Under the pieces are notes generated by a model, which was not told the DNA's origin, made no database searches, and was given only the letters and a program-made list of their open reading frames with translations. Of a stretch of 64,000 nucleotides of DNA, positions 48,822-57,391 are shown one piece after another. Location of the stretch: NCBI RefSeq assembly GCF_002086695.1, contig NZ_MVIH01000002.1, positions 62,001 through 126,000 of the forward strand. The letters run 5' to 3'. The stretch is from Mycolicibacterium rhodesiae (GTDB lineage Bacteria > Actinomycetota > Actinomycetes > Mycobacteriales > Mycobacteriaceae). The first letter of the stretch is position 1; every line of letters starts with the position of its first letter. Position numbers and translations under genes: made by a program.

Positions 48822-49880
48822 TTACGGCTCGACGGTGACCTTGATGGCCTCGCCGCTTTTGACGATGGCGAACGCGTCGAGCACGTTGTCGAGGGAAATA
48901 TGGCGGGTGATCAGGTCTTTGACGGGGACCTGCCCGGTGGAGATGTATTCCAGCGCACGCTTGTTGTGCTCGGGCGCCGAGCCGTTGGCGCCGTGGATGT
49001 GCAGCTGGCGGTAGTGCACGACGTTGGAGTCGCAGGTGATCGTCGGATTGGTCTTGGGCAGGCCGCCGAAGAACGAGATGCGCCCGTTGCGCGCGGCCAT
49101 CGCAATCGCCTGCTCCTGGGTGATGTTGGCAGCCGTCGCGGTGATGATCACGTCGGCGCCCCGTCCGTCGGTCAGCTCCATGACCTTCGCGACGACGTCG
49201 ACATCGGCGGCGTTGATGACCCCGTCAGGATGGACGGCATCAGCCGACATGGCCAGGCGGCTGTCGTTGACGTCGACGAGGTAGACAGGTCCGCACTTGT
49301 GCACGCCGCGGGCGATCCGGATGTGCATGCAGCCGATCGGGCCCGCGCCGAAGACGACGACGGTGTCGCCCTCCTCGATGCCCAGCAGTTCTTGGGCGTT
49401 GATGGCGCACGCGAAGGGCTCGGCGGCAGATGCCTCGTCAAAGCCCACGTTGTCGGGAATCCGGTTCAGTCCGTCGACCGCGAGGACCTGCTTGGGCACG
49501 ATCATGTATTCGGCGAAACCGCCGTCGTACTGGTAGCCGACCGACGTCTGGTTCTGGCACACCGCCATCCAGCCCTTGCGACATTCGTGGCAATGCCCGC
49601 ACGGCACCGCGGCGATGACCTGCACCCGGTCGCCGATCTGCCAGTCGCTGCCGTAGGTCTGGTTGACCTCGGCTCCGACCTCGACGACCTCACCGGCGAT
49701 CTCGTGGCCGATCGTCCGCGGCGGGGTCAGGTTCTGGTGGCCGTTGTAGAAGATCTTGACGTCAGTGCCGCACGTCGAGCAGTTGCGCACCCGGATCTTG
49801 ACCTCATCGGGCCCGCAGGTGGGCTCCGGGACGTCCTCGAGCCGGACATCCTCGGGTGCGTAGAAGCGCAAGGCTTTCAT
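48822..49880 (-). CDS. Zinc-dependent medium-chain dehydrogenase, polyol type
   Basis: 352-residue MDR enzyme. Catalytic-zinc residues are in RNCSTCGTDVK and TIGHEIAGEVVE; the four-cysteine structural lobe is CGHCHECRKGWMAVC. The NAD motif is VVFGAGPIGCMHIRIARG. It diverges from a mannitol-type PTS gene, so it may oxidise mannitol/sorbitol or their phosphate. The start MKALRFYAPED at 49880 is preferred. Substrate is inferred from context only. Confidence 0.82.
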   Translation of the reverse strand: MKALRFYAPEDVRLEDVPEPTCGPDEVKIRVRNCSTCGTDVKIFYNGHQNLTPPRTIGHEIAGEVVEVGAEVNQTYGSDWQIGDRVQVIAAVPCGHCHECRKGWMAVCQNQTSVGYQYDGGFAEYMIVPKQVLAVDGLNRIPDNVGFDEASAAEPFACAINAQELLGIEEGDTVVVFGAGPIGCMHIRIARGVHKCGPVYLVDVNDSRLAMSADAVHPDGVINAADVDVVAKVMELTDGRGADVIITATAANITQEQAIAMAARNGRISFFGGLPKTNPTITCDSNVVHYRQLHIHGANGSAPEHNKRALEYISTGQVPVKDLITRHISLDNVLDAFAIVKSGEAIKVTVEP

Positions 49881-49929
49881 GGCGATGGTCCTTCCTACGG
49901 GTGAGCTGACCCACACTCTAGCGGCATTC

Positions 49930-49969
49930 CGGGCATAAAACCACAGTCATTACTGCCCGTTTATGACCG
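49930..49969. promoter_or_regulatory. Inverted repeats in dehydrogenase/PTS divergent promoter
   Basis: CGGGCATAAA (49930-49939) and TTTATGACCG (49960-49969) match at 9 of 10 positions. A further near-pair TAAAACCACA (49936-49945) and TGTGGGTTTTA (49992-50002) lies in the same 172-base region. This is a plausible operator cluster for the DeoR regulator encoded after the PTS gene. Confidence 0.45.
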
Positions 49970-50052
49970 AATGCTTGCACTCATGCCCATATGTGGGTTT
50001 TACTGGTCACCAGATGTGATCGGCATCACCAGAAAGAATCGGAGGCACCGAG

Positions 50053-52020
50053 TTGTCCACCACCGAGACAAAACCGCGGACCGGGGCACGGGTTCATGTT
50101 CAGAAGCTCGGCACGTCGCTGTCGAACATGGTCATGCCCAATATCGGCGCCTTCATCGCCTGGGGCCTGATCACCGCACTGTTCATCAAGGCCGGGTGGC
50201 TCACCGGGATCTTCCCGGGCCTGCGCGACCCAGCCGGTTGGGTGGCCAAGATCGGCGGCTGGGGCGACTTCGCCGACGGCGGCATCGTCGCGCCGATGAT
50301 CACCTACCTGCTGCCGATCCTGATCGGCGCCACCGGCGGGCGGATGGTGTACGGAATCCGCGGTGGCGTGGTCGGCGCGATCGCGACCATGGGCGTGATC
50401 GCCGGCACCGACATCCCGATGTTCCTCGGCGCGATGATGATGGGGCCGCTCGGCGGTTGGGTGATGAAGAAGGTCGACGCCATCTGGGACGGCAAAGTCC
50501 GTCCCGGCTTCGAGATGCTCATCGACAACTTCTCGGCAGGCATCGTCGGGCTGATCCTGGCCACCTTCGGGTTCTTCGGCATCGGTCCGATCGTGTCGGG
50601 CTTCAGCCACGGCGCAGGCCGGGTGGTGGATTTCCTGGTCGCCCACGACCTGCTGCCGCTGACGTCGATCTTCATCGAGCCGGCCAAGGTGCTGTTCCTC
50701 AACAACGCGATCAATCACGGGGTGCTGACACCGCTGGGTACCACCCAGGCGCTGCAAACCGGTAAGTCCGTGCTGTTCCTCCTGGAGGCCAATCCCGGAC
50801 CGGGGCTGGGAATTCTGCTGGCGTTCATGGCATTCGGTCGAGGAGCCGCCAAGGCGTCGGCGCCGGGCGCGGCGATCATCCAGTTCTTCGGCGGCATCCA
50901 CGAGATTTATTTCCCGTACGTGCTGATGAAGCCGAAGCTGATCGCGGCCACCATCTTGGGCGGCATGACCGGGATCTTCATCAACGTTCTCTTCGGATCC
51001 GGCCTGCGGGCACCCGCAGCACCCGGTTCGATCATCGCCGTCTACGCCCAGACCGCCTCGGGCAGCTTCCTCGGTGTCACGCTGTCGGTATTGGGCGCCG
51101 CCGCAGTCTCATTCGCGGTGGCCGCACTTCTGCTGAAGACCGACCGTTCCGACGACGACGGAGACCTGGCCGCCGCGACCGCGGGCATGGAGGCCCTGAA
51201 AGGCAAGAAGTCCAGCGTGTCCTCGGCGCTGGTGGGATCCGCCGGCCGCGGCCCGATCACCAACATCGTGTTCGCGTGCGATGCCGGCATGGGATCATCC
51301 GCCATGGGAGCCTCGGTGCTGCGCAAGAAGATTCAGAGCGCCGGTTTCACCGACGTAAAGGTCACCAATCAGGCGATCTCGAATCTCACCGACGACTACG
51401 GACTGGTGGTGACGCATCAGGATCTCTCCGATCGCGCCCGGCAGAAGACCCCGTCGGCCACCCATGTCTCGGTCGACAACTTCATGAACGCCCCGCAGTA
51501 CGACGAGATCGTGGAATTGCTCGGCTCGGCCAACGGCGCAGCCGCCGGTGCAGCGGGCGTGGCGGAACCGGCTGCCGAGACACCCGGCGAGGACGTGCTG
51601 GCCGTCGAGTCGATCGTGCTGACCGGCACGGCCACCACGCGGGACGGGGCGATCAGCGAGGCAGGCCGATTGCTGGTGGCCTGCGGCGCGGTTGAGCCGT
51701 CCTATGTCCACGCGATGCACGAGCGGGAGGGGTCGGTGTCGACCTATATGGGCAACGGCCTGGCGATCCCGCACGGCACCAACGAGGCCAAGGATGCCAT
51801 CCGGCGCACCGGGATCTCGTTCGTGCGCTACGCCCAACCGATCGATTGGAACGGCAAGCCTGCCGAGTTCGTCGTCGGCATCGCGGGCGCAGGCAAGGAC
51901 CACATGGCGTTGCTGACCAAGATCGCCGGGGTGTTCCTCAACAACGACGAGGTGGCCCGGCTCCGGGCCGCTACGAGCGCCGACGAGGTCCGGGCGGTGC
52001 TCGGCGGCGACGGCGGGTGA
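50053..52020 (+). CDS. mtlA: PTS mannitol-type permease EIICBA
   Basis: 655 residues. A membrane IIC domain (1-360, with NNAINHGVLTPLG and FFGGIHEIYFPYV as in MtlA) is followed by IIB (phosphocysteine Cys409 in FACDAGMGSSAMG) and IIA (phosphohistidine His574 in LAIPHGTNEA). It imports and phosphorylates mannitol or a similar polyol using phosphate from HPr. TTG 50053 is the start, with GGAGG 8 bases upstream. No HPr or enzyme I gene is in the window. PTS permeases are absent from M. tuberculosis but known in fast growers. Confidence 0.92.
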   Translation: MSTTETKPRTGARVHVQKLGTSLSNMVMPNIGAFIAWGLITALFIKAGWLTGIFPGLRDPAGWVAKIGGWGDFADGGIVAPMITYLLPILIGATGGRMVYGIRGGVVGAIATMGVIAGTDIPMFLGAMMMGPLGGWVMKKVDAIWDGKVRPGFEMLIDNFSAGIVGLILATFGFFGIGPIVSGFSHGAGRVVDFLVAHDLLPLTSIFIEPAKVLFLNNAINHGVLTPLGTTQALQTGKSVLFLLEANPGPGLGILLAFMAFGRGAAKASAPGAAIIQFFGGIHEIYFPYVLMKPKLIAATILGGMTGIFINVLFGSGLRAPAAPGSIIAVYAQTASGSFLGVTLSVLGAAAVSFAVAALLLKTDRSDDDGDLAAATAGMEALKGKKSSVSSALVGSAGRGPITNIVFACDAGMGSSAMGASVLRKKIQSAGFTDVKVTNQAISNLTDDYGLVVTHQDLSDRARQKTPSATHVSVDNFMNAPQYDEIVELLGSANGAAAGAAGVAEPAAETPGEDVLAVESIVLTGTATTRDGAISEAGRLLVACGAVEPSYVHAMHEREGSVSTYMGNGLAIPHGTNEAKDAIRRTGISFVRYAQPIDWNGKPAEFVVGIAGAGKDHMALLTKIAGVFLNNDEVARLRAATSADEVRAVLGGDGG

Positions 52021-52030
52021 GAATACCGAG

Positions 52031-52789
52031 GTGGATTCGGATACCCGCCAGGGCCGCATAGTCGAGTTCGCCCGCACCAGGGGGCGAGTCGAGGTGGCGG
52101 CGCTGGCCGAGGAACTCGACGTCGCTGCCGAGACGATTCGCCGCGACCTGAAGGTGCTGGCGGGCCGACGGATCCTCAAACGCGTGCATGGCGGCGCCAT
52201 ACCGCTGGAGACCGCGGCGTTCGAATCGACAGTCGAATACCGCAGCCAGGTCGACCTCGCCGAAAAGCACCGGATCGCCGGGGCGTCCGCCGAGTTGTTG
52301 CACGGAGCCGAAACGGTTTATCTTGATGAAGGTTTCACGCCCCGGCTGATCGCCGAGAGGCTTGCCGATCAGGAGCTGACGGTGGTGACCTCGTCACTGC
52401 TGGCCGCGGAGGCGCTGGCACACAGTGAGTCGGTGACGGTACTGCTGCTCGGCGGCCGGATGCGCGGCCGCACGCTGGCGACGGTGGATCATTGGGCTAC
52501 CGACATGCTCGGCAGCCTGGTGATCGACGTCGCTTACCTTGGTACGAACGGCATTTCGCCCGAGCATGGCCTCACCACACCCGATCCGGCCGTCGCCGCG
52601 GTCAAGCACATGGCAGTCAAAGTCGCCCGTCGCCGGGTTCTGGTGGCCGCGCACACGAAGTTCGGCGTCAGCAGCTTCTGCCGGTTCGCCGACGTGGCCG
52701 ATTTCGACTCGATCGTGACCGGCACGGAGCTACCAGCCGCCGACGCCCGACGGTATGAGGCGATGGGGCCCGTCGTCGTGCGAACCTGA
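52031..52789 (+). CDS. DeoR-family transcriptional regulator
   Basis: 252 residues. The N-terminal helix-turn-helix VAALAEELDVAAETIRRDLKVL is followed by the DeoR hallmark HGGAI and an effector domain with TSSLLAAEAL and GTNGISPEHGLTTP, the sugar-phosphate-isomerase-like sensor. It starts with GTG 10 bases after mtlA and probably controls that operon and the divergent dehydrogenase in response to a polyol phosphate. Confidence 0.88.
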   Translation: MDSDTRQGRIVEFARTRGRVEVAALAEELDVAAETIRRDLKVLAGRRILKRVHGGAIPLETAAFESTVEYRSQVDLAEKHRIAGASAELLHGAETVYLDEGFTPRLIAERLADQELTVVTSSLLAAEALAHSESVTVLLLGGRMRGRTLATVDHWATDMLGSLVIDVAYLGTNGISPEHGLTTPDPAVAAVKHMAVKVARRRVLVAAHTKFGVSSFCRFADVADFDSIVTGTELPAADARRYEAMGPVVVRT

Positions 52790-52803
52790 TCCGCCCGGGG
52801 AGG

Positions 52804-53136
52804 CTATGCCTCACCGCCGAGTTCATTCTGGCTTCGCTCGGCATCGGCCTGGTCCTGTGTCATCTCGGATTGGTCCAGCCATCTCTGCACGTCACCGCCA
52901 AGGCGGTCTTCGGAGAGCTTCGCAAAGTCCAGAGCGAGCACCGCCATGGCCGCCAGCACCTGCATGGCCCGTCCGCTTCGGTGAATTTCGGTCATCAGCT
53001 CGCCCAATGAGTGGTTGTCGTCGTCGCACAACGCGGACAGGTACCGCCGCGCGTCGGCGAACTCCCGGTCGACATGCCCAACCCGTCTACGGAAATCCTC
53101 TACCGAAGGCAGTCCGTCGGACGGTTCGATGCTCAT
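52804..53136 (-). CDS. Small helical protein of unknown function
   Basis: 110 residues starting MSIEPSDGLPSVEDF at 53136, with GGAAGG upstream. Two predicted long helices (VDREFADARRYLSALCDD; SGRAMQVLAAMAVLALDFAK) and an acidic, Gln-rich tail. I do not recognise the family. It converges on the DeoR gene with 14 bases between stops. Confidence 0.5.
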   Translation of the reverse strand: MSIEPSDGLPSVEDFRRRVGHVDREFADARRYLSALCDDDNHSLGELMTEIHRSGRAMQVLAAMAVLALDFAKLSEDRLGGDVQRWLDQSEMTQDQADAERSQNELGGEA

Positions 53137-53302
53137 GCGCGTGCCTTCCGGTGGTAAGTCAGCAGGCGATCCCCCGGTCACCACGCGCTGCTACTGGCGA
53201 AACCCTAGCCGTTGATCGGCACCCGCCTGGGCCGTTCAACTAGGACGGCACCGCCCTGACCGCGCCGCATTCGACGGCGGAGCCCAGGTTACGGTACCGT
53301 AG

Positions 53303-53318
53303 GTTACCAGTGGGTAAC
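53303..53318. promoter_or_regulatory. Inverted repeat before alpha/beta hydrolase gene
   Basis: GTTACC-AGTG-GGTAAC has perfect 6-base arms and ends 13 bases before the ATG. A second palindrome ACGGTACCGT lies at 53291-53300, and GGTTAC at 53288-53293 repeats the half-site. The spacing suits a TetR-type operator; which regulator binds is unknown. Confidence 0.5.
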
Positions 53319-53331
53319 TTAGGAGGTTTCC

Positions 53332-54195
53332 ATGACTGAGCTCAAGTACGTGCGGCTGCACGGCGAACTCGTCGCCTACCGGGACAGCGGGCATGGCCCC
53401 ACCCTGGTGATGCTGCATGGGATCGGCAGTAGTTCACGCACGTGGCGCGCGGTCGCCCCCCAGCTGTCCGAACATTTCCGGGTGGTGGCACCCGACTTGC
53501 TCGGTCACGGCCAGTCGGCGAAGCCGCGGACCGACTACTCGCTGGGCGCCTTCGCGGTGTGGTTGCGAAACTTCCTCGACGCGTTGGACATTCCTCGGGC
53601 GACGATAGTAGGGCACTCCCTCGGCGGGGGCATCGGCATGCAGTTCGTCCACCAGCATCCCGAGTACTGTGAGCGGCTCGCGCTGATCGCCAGTGGCGGA
53701 CTGGGCGCCGAGGTGGGCCTGAGTCTGCGGCTGCTCGCCTCACCGGCCGCTGAACTCATCGCGCCGTTGATCGCTCCGAAATCAGTTGTCGCCATGGGCA
53801 ATCGGCTGCTGACCCGATTGGAGTCCGTCCGGCCGCCTCAGATGGCCACGACCGAGACGTGGGAGACCTATGCCTCGTTGTCGGACCGCGCCACCCGCCA
53901 AGCATTCCTGCGCACCCTGCGCTCGGTCGTCGACTACCGCGGGCAGGCGGTCAGTGCCCGTTCACGGCTGGACGTCACCCACGGACTGCCCGTTTCACTG
54001 GTGTGGGGCGAGCAGGATCCGATCATCCCTGTCGCCCATGGTCAGGCCGCGCACGACGCGCTGCCCGGCAGCCGATTGCTGGTTCTTCCCGGCGTCGGGC
54101 ACACACCGCAATTGGAAGCGCCTGCGGCCGTTGCGGACTCGCTCGAGTCCTTCGTCAACTCGACGACGCCCTGGACGCCGATGGCGACGGCGTAG
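53332..54195 (+). CDS. Alpha/beta-hydrolase fold enzyme
   Basis: 287 residues. The oxyanion segment MLHGIGSSSRTW, nucleophile Ser in VGHSLGGGIGM, acid Asp in WGEQDPIIP and His in GVGHTPQLEAP complete a hydrolase triad. AGGAGG stands 7 bases before the ATG. Substrate unknown. Its 3' end lies 4 bases from the convergent LuxR gene. Confidence 0.85.
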   Translation: MTELKYVRLHGELVAYRDSGHGPTLVMLHGIGSSSRTWRAVAPQLSEHFRVVAPDLLGHGQSAKPRTDYSLGAFAVWLRNFLDALDIPRATIVGHSLGGGIGMQFVHQHPEYCERLALIASGGLGAEVGLSLRLLASPAAELIAPLIAPKSVVAMGNRLLTRLESVRPPQMATTETWETYASLSDRATRQAFLRTLRSVVDYRGQAVSARSRLDVTHGLPVSLVWGEQDPIIPVAHGQAAHDALPGSRLLVLPGVGHTPQLEAPAAVADSLESFVNSTTPWTPMATA

Positions 54196-54199
54196 CGCA

Positions 54200-55165
54200 C
54201 TAGTCGCACGGGCCGCGCCGGGTGAGCCGGTGATACAGCGCTGCGGCCTCAGTTCTGTTGGCGGCACCCAACTTCCGCAGAATTCGCTTCACGTGTACCT
54301 TCACCGTGTTCTCGGTCAGGAACAGGGCGGTCGCTATCTGAGCGTTTGTCTTGCCAAGGGCGATGCTGCGCAACACATCCCACTCGCGCGGCGACAGCCG
54401 TTCGGTGGCCCGCTCGGCGCGTGGCAACGGCGACACCGCGGCCAGCCGCGGCGGGGGTTGAGTGGCCGATGGGCCGCCGCCCGGAGCGTCGTCGCAGGCC
54501 CTATCTCCCAGGGATGCCGATGCCTGGTTGATCACTCTCAACCGGTCGGCGAGTTGGGCCCGCTCGATGGCAAGACCCAGACCGCCGGCGTAGAGGCCGA
54601 GTAGGTCGCGGTCGAGCTCGTGGACACTGCGGTCGGGGTAGCGGTCAGCGTGGACCATTGCCACCGGAGCGCCCCACGCCTGGACGGGTGCCGCCACGTA
54701 GTCGGTTGCCCGGGTGAACTTCACGATCTTGCGGAACACCCGGGGATGGGATTGCGCATCACACACCAGGATCGGGGCGCCACTGAGTAGCATCTCGGAT
54801 TCCAGCAGTTGCCCGGCCAGCCGCTGAGAGTGTGCCGTTCCGAAGGCCAGGAGCTGCTCGGCGAAATCGGCATCATGTTCGTTGTAGGCCGTGTGCGTCA
54901 CCCAGATTCCGTGGTCGATCCGGGAGAGCAGAACGCGGGTGAACCCGATTCGAGCCGCCGCCTCGGCCGCAAGCCCCAGTAATTCGTTCATCGACGACGC
55001 GCGGACCAATTGACTGACGGCATCCTGCACGCCGGCGACGAGACCGTCGGAGCCGGGCTCGTGCACGGCGCTGCGGGCCCGGGCGGGGCCGCCCACCACC
55101 GCAGACAGACGCCCCAGCGAAGTCTCGCCAGATGTCTTCACCGCGGTGTCGAGACGACCCATCAC
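54200..55165 (-). CDS. LuxR-type regulator with GAF-like sensor domain
   Basis: 321 residues. The N-terminal two thirds look like a GAF domain (ELLGLAAEAAARIGFTRVLLSRID; VAAPVQAWGAPVAMVHADRY, read in parts), and the C-terminus is a LuxR helix-turn-helix: LSPREWDVLRSIALGKTNAQ and LTENTVKVHVKRILRKLG. This build is common in mycobacterial regulators of aromatic and steroid catabolism. The signal is not known. ATG 55165 or 55162 can start. Confidence 0.85.
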   Translation of the reverse strand: MMGRLDTAVKTSGETSLGRLSAVVGGPARARSAVHEPGSDGLVAGVQDAVSQLVRASSMNELLGLAAEAAARIGFTRVLLSRIDHGIWVTHTAYNEHDADFAEQLLAFGTAHSQRLAGQLLESEMLLSGAPILVCDAQSHPRVFRKIVKFTRATDYVAAPVQAWGAPVAMVHADRYPDRSVHELDRDLLGLYAGGLGLAIERAQLADRLRVINQASASLGDRACDDAPGGGPSATQPPPRLAAVSPLPRAERATERLSPREWDVLRSIALGKTNAQIATALFLTENTVKVHVKRILRKLGAANRTEAAALYHRLTRRGPCD

Positions 55166-55359
55166 CTCCGCGAGCGTACGCGGGATGATGATTTATGTCT
55201 ATAACCAATAACAGTTATGGCGATGATTTGTCCGCCCAATCTGCCACGCAATAGGCATATTTCTTACGCCAATGTACTTGTTTGTTACGTTCTGCTACCG
55301 GGACGGACGCCATCTGGGAGGATGTTCGAATCCGGCAGGCAGGAAGGGACACTCCAGCG

Positions 55360-56565
55360 ATGCAGCCAACCGTCCCGGCCGTCAGACGCAGGCCGAAGGA
55401 CCGCAAGAAGCAGATCCTCGATCAGGCCGCCCGGCTGTTCATCGACCGCGGGTTTCATTTGGTGAAGCTGGAGGAGATTGCGGAGGCCGCCGGCGTAACG
55501 GCTCGCGCCCTGTACCGCCACTACGACAACAAGCAGGCATTGCTCACTGCGGTGATCCTCAACGCGCAGGACGAATACCAGAGCTTCCGCAATCCTGAGG
55601 GACGCACACCCGAGGCAACCGCCCGCCCGCTCCATGACGAGTTGCCCGATCTGATCGCTGCGGCCGTCGAGACCCGGGCGCTGACCGTGTTGTGGCAACG
55701 CGAGGCGCGGTATCTCACCGACGACGACCGCGCCGAGGTCCGGCGACGGATCAACGCCATCGTGGCGGGCATGCAGGCCGGCGTGCGTCTGGAGATGCCC
55801 GACCTGAGCCCCCCGCATGCCGAGTTACGGGCGTGGGCGGTGTCCAGCACCCTGACAAGCCTTGGGCGACACAGCCTCAGCCTGCCCGGTACCGAACTGA
55901 GGGGGCTGCTGTACCGGGCGTGTATGGCAGCCGCGTGTGCCGCACCGGTCGGGGCGCTCGAACCGATCGACGGACCGGCAGGCCGGGAGTCAGTGGCGTT
56001 CTCGCGGTATGAGACGCTGCTGGCCGCAGGTGCACAGTTGTTCCGTGCCCGTGGATATCCCGCCGTGAGCACCGCCGACATCGGCAAGACGGTCGGGATC
56101 GCCGGGCCCGGGCTGTACCGTTCCTTCTCCTCCAAGCAGGCCATCCTCGACACCCTGGTCCGCCGGCTCGACGAATGGTCAGCCTTGGAGTGCATCCGGG
56201 CACTGCGCACCGATAGTCCTGCGGCGCAACGGCTTGGCGAGCTGGTGGCCGGGCGGGTACGGATCAGCTTGGATGACCCCGACCTGGTGTCGGTATCGAT
56301 CACCGAACTCTCCTCGGCGTCCGACGAGGTTCGCGACAGCGTCGTCAGGAACCAGGCCGACCGCGACGGTCTGTGGATCGACCTCATTCGCACGCTGGTC
56401 CCGCAGACCACCGTCGCGCAGGCCCGCCTACTGGTCTCGGCCGCGGTCAGCTTCATCGACGATGTCTCGCGGACATGGCATCTCACCCGCAGGACCGACG
56501 TCGCGCAGGAGATGACCGCGATCGCGCTGGCAATCTTGACCAGCCAGGCCGACGCACCCGAGTAA
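55360..56565 (+). CDS. Tandem (double-domain) TetR-family regulator
   Basis: 401 residues containing two TetR units in one chain. The first DNA-binding domain is near the N-terminus ([26 protein letters not shown], read in parts); the second near residue 230 ([26 protein letters not shown] in parts). Each is followed by a helical ligand-binding region. The ATG at 55360 follows AGGAAGGGAC. It converges on the SDR gene of the oxygenase operon and is a candidate regulator of it. Confidence 0.88.
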   Translation: MQPTVPAVRRRPKDRKKQILDQAARLFIDRGFHLVKLEEIAEAAGVTARALYRHYDNKQALLTAVILNAQDEYQSFRNPEGRTPEATARPLHDELPDLIAAAVETRALTVLWQREARYLTDDDRAEVRRRINAIVAGMQAGVRLEMPDLSPPHAELRAWAVSSTLTSLGRHSLSLPGTELRGLLYRACMAAACAAPVGALEPIDGPAGRESVAFSRYETLLAAGAQLFRARGYPAVSTADIGKTVGIAGPGLYRSFSSKQAILDTLVRRLDEWSALECIRALRTDSPAAQRLGELVAGRVRISLDDPDLVSVSITELSSASDEVRDSVVRNQADRDGLWIDLIRTLVPQTTVAQARLLVSAAVSFIDDVSRTWHLTRRTDVAQEMTAIALAILTSQADAPE

Positions 56566-56582
56566 TCCGGCGAGAAGACCGA

Positions 56583-57353
56583 TCACCACAGTGCCGCAAG
56601 GGTTCCGCCGTCAGCGACCTGCGCCGTCCCGTTGATCATCGACGCGTCGTCGGAGAGCAGGAAGGCGACGATGCCGGCCATCTCCTCCGGTCCCGCCATC
56701 CGGCCTTGCAGACGACCGATCATCGTGTCCGCTCCGCCCGCTCCGAGCGCCTCGTCGAACATCGTCATCGCGGTCTGCTGCATCGGGGTGTCGACGAACG
56801 CCGGCAGCAACGCATTGGATCGCACGTTGGCCGTGCGGAGTTCGGCGGCGGTGATCCGGCTGAGGTGGATGATTCCCGCCTTGGACATCCCGTAGGCCGC
56901 GGTGCCCGCGGCCGCGACCTGACCGCCCAGTGAGGACATGTTGACGATGGCGCCGCCGCCACGCTCGACCATGCGAGGTGCGGCGTGCTTGGTGCACAGC
57001 CAGGCGCCGCGCAGGTTGACTGCGATCACCCGGTCGAAGTCAGCGACCTCGGTGTCCAGCAGCGGGGCGAAATGCACCACACCGGCGTTCGCGACGAGCT
57101 TGTCGACGCCACCGAACTCCGCGACGCACGCCTCGACCATCCCCGCCACCTGCTCCTCGTCGCTCACGTCGACCTGATGACCGACTGCACCGCCGCCGAT
57201 CCCGTCCGCCGCGGACTTCGCGGTGTCGGCGTTGATGTCCGCACACAAGACATGGCACCCTTCGGCGGCCAGCCGTGTGGCGATGGCCAAGCCGATGCCG
57301 GCACCCGCACCGGTCACAATCGCGGACTTGCCTGCCAGGTCGGGATGCGTCAT
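56583..57353 (-). CDS. Short-chain dehydrogenase/reductase (Rv1941-like)
   Basis: 256 residues, the classical SDR pattern: cofactor motif VTGAGAGIGLAIA, NAG segment VANAGVVHFAP, active-site Ser in VNMSSLGGQ and YxxxK as YGMSKAG. The start MTHPDLAGKSAIVTG at 57353 is chosen. It is the last gene of the minus-strand oxygenase operon and corresponds by order to M. tuberculosis Rv1941. Substrate probably an alcohol or ketone from the oxygenase products; not determinable here. Confidence 0.88.
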   Translation of the reverse strand: MTHPDLAGKSAIVTGAGAGIGLAIATRLAAEGCHVLCADINADTAKSAADGIGGGAVGHQVDVSDEEQVAGMVEACVAEFGGVDKLVANAGVVHFAPLLDTEVADFDRVIAVNLRGAWLCTKHAAPRMVERGGGAIVNMSSLGGQVAAAGTAAYGMSKAGIIHLSRITAAELRTANVRSNALLPAFVDTPMQQTAMTMFDEALGAGGADTMIGRLQGRMAGPEEMAGIVAFLLSDDASMINGTAQVADGGTLAALW

Positions 57354-57391
57354 CACTTCTCCTGTGCGAACCCGTTGCGTGCGAACATGTG

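Noticed and set aside
55201..55218. ATAAC/GTTAT pair as an operator for the double TetR gene
   Set aside because: Arms are only five A/T-rich bases and likely by chance in an A/T-richer intergenic stretch.
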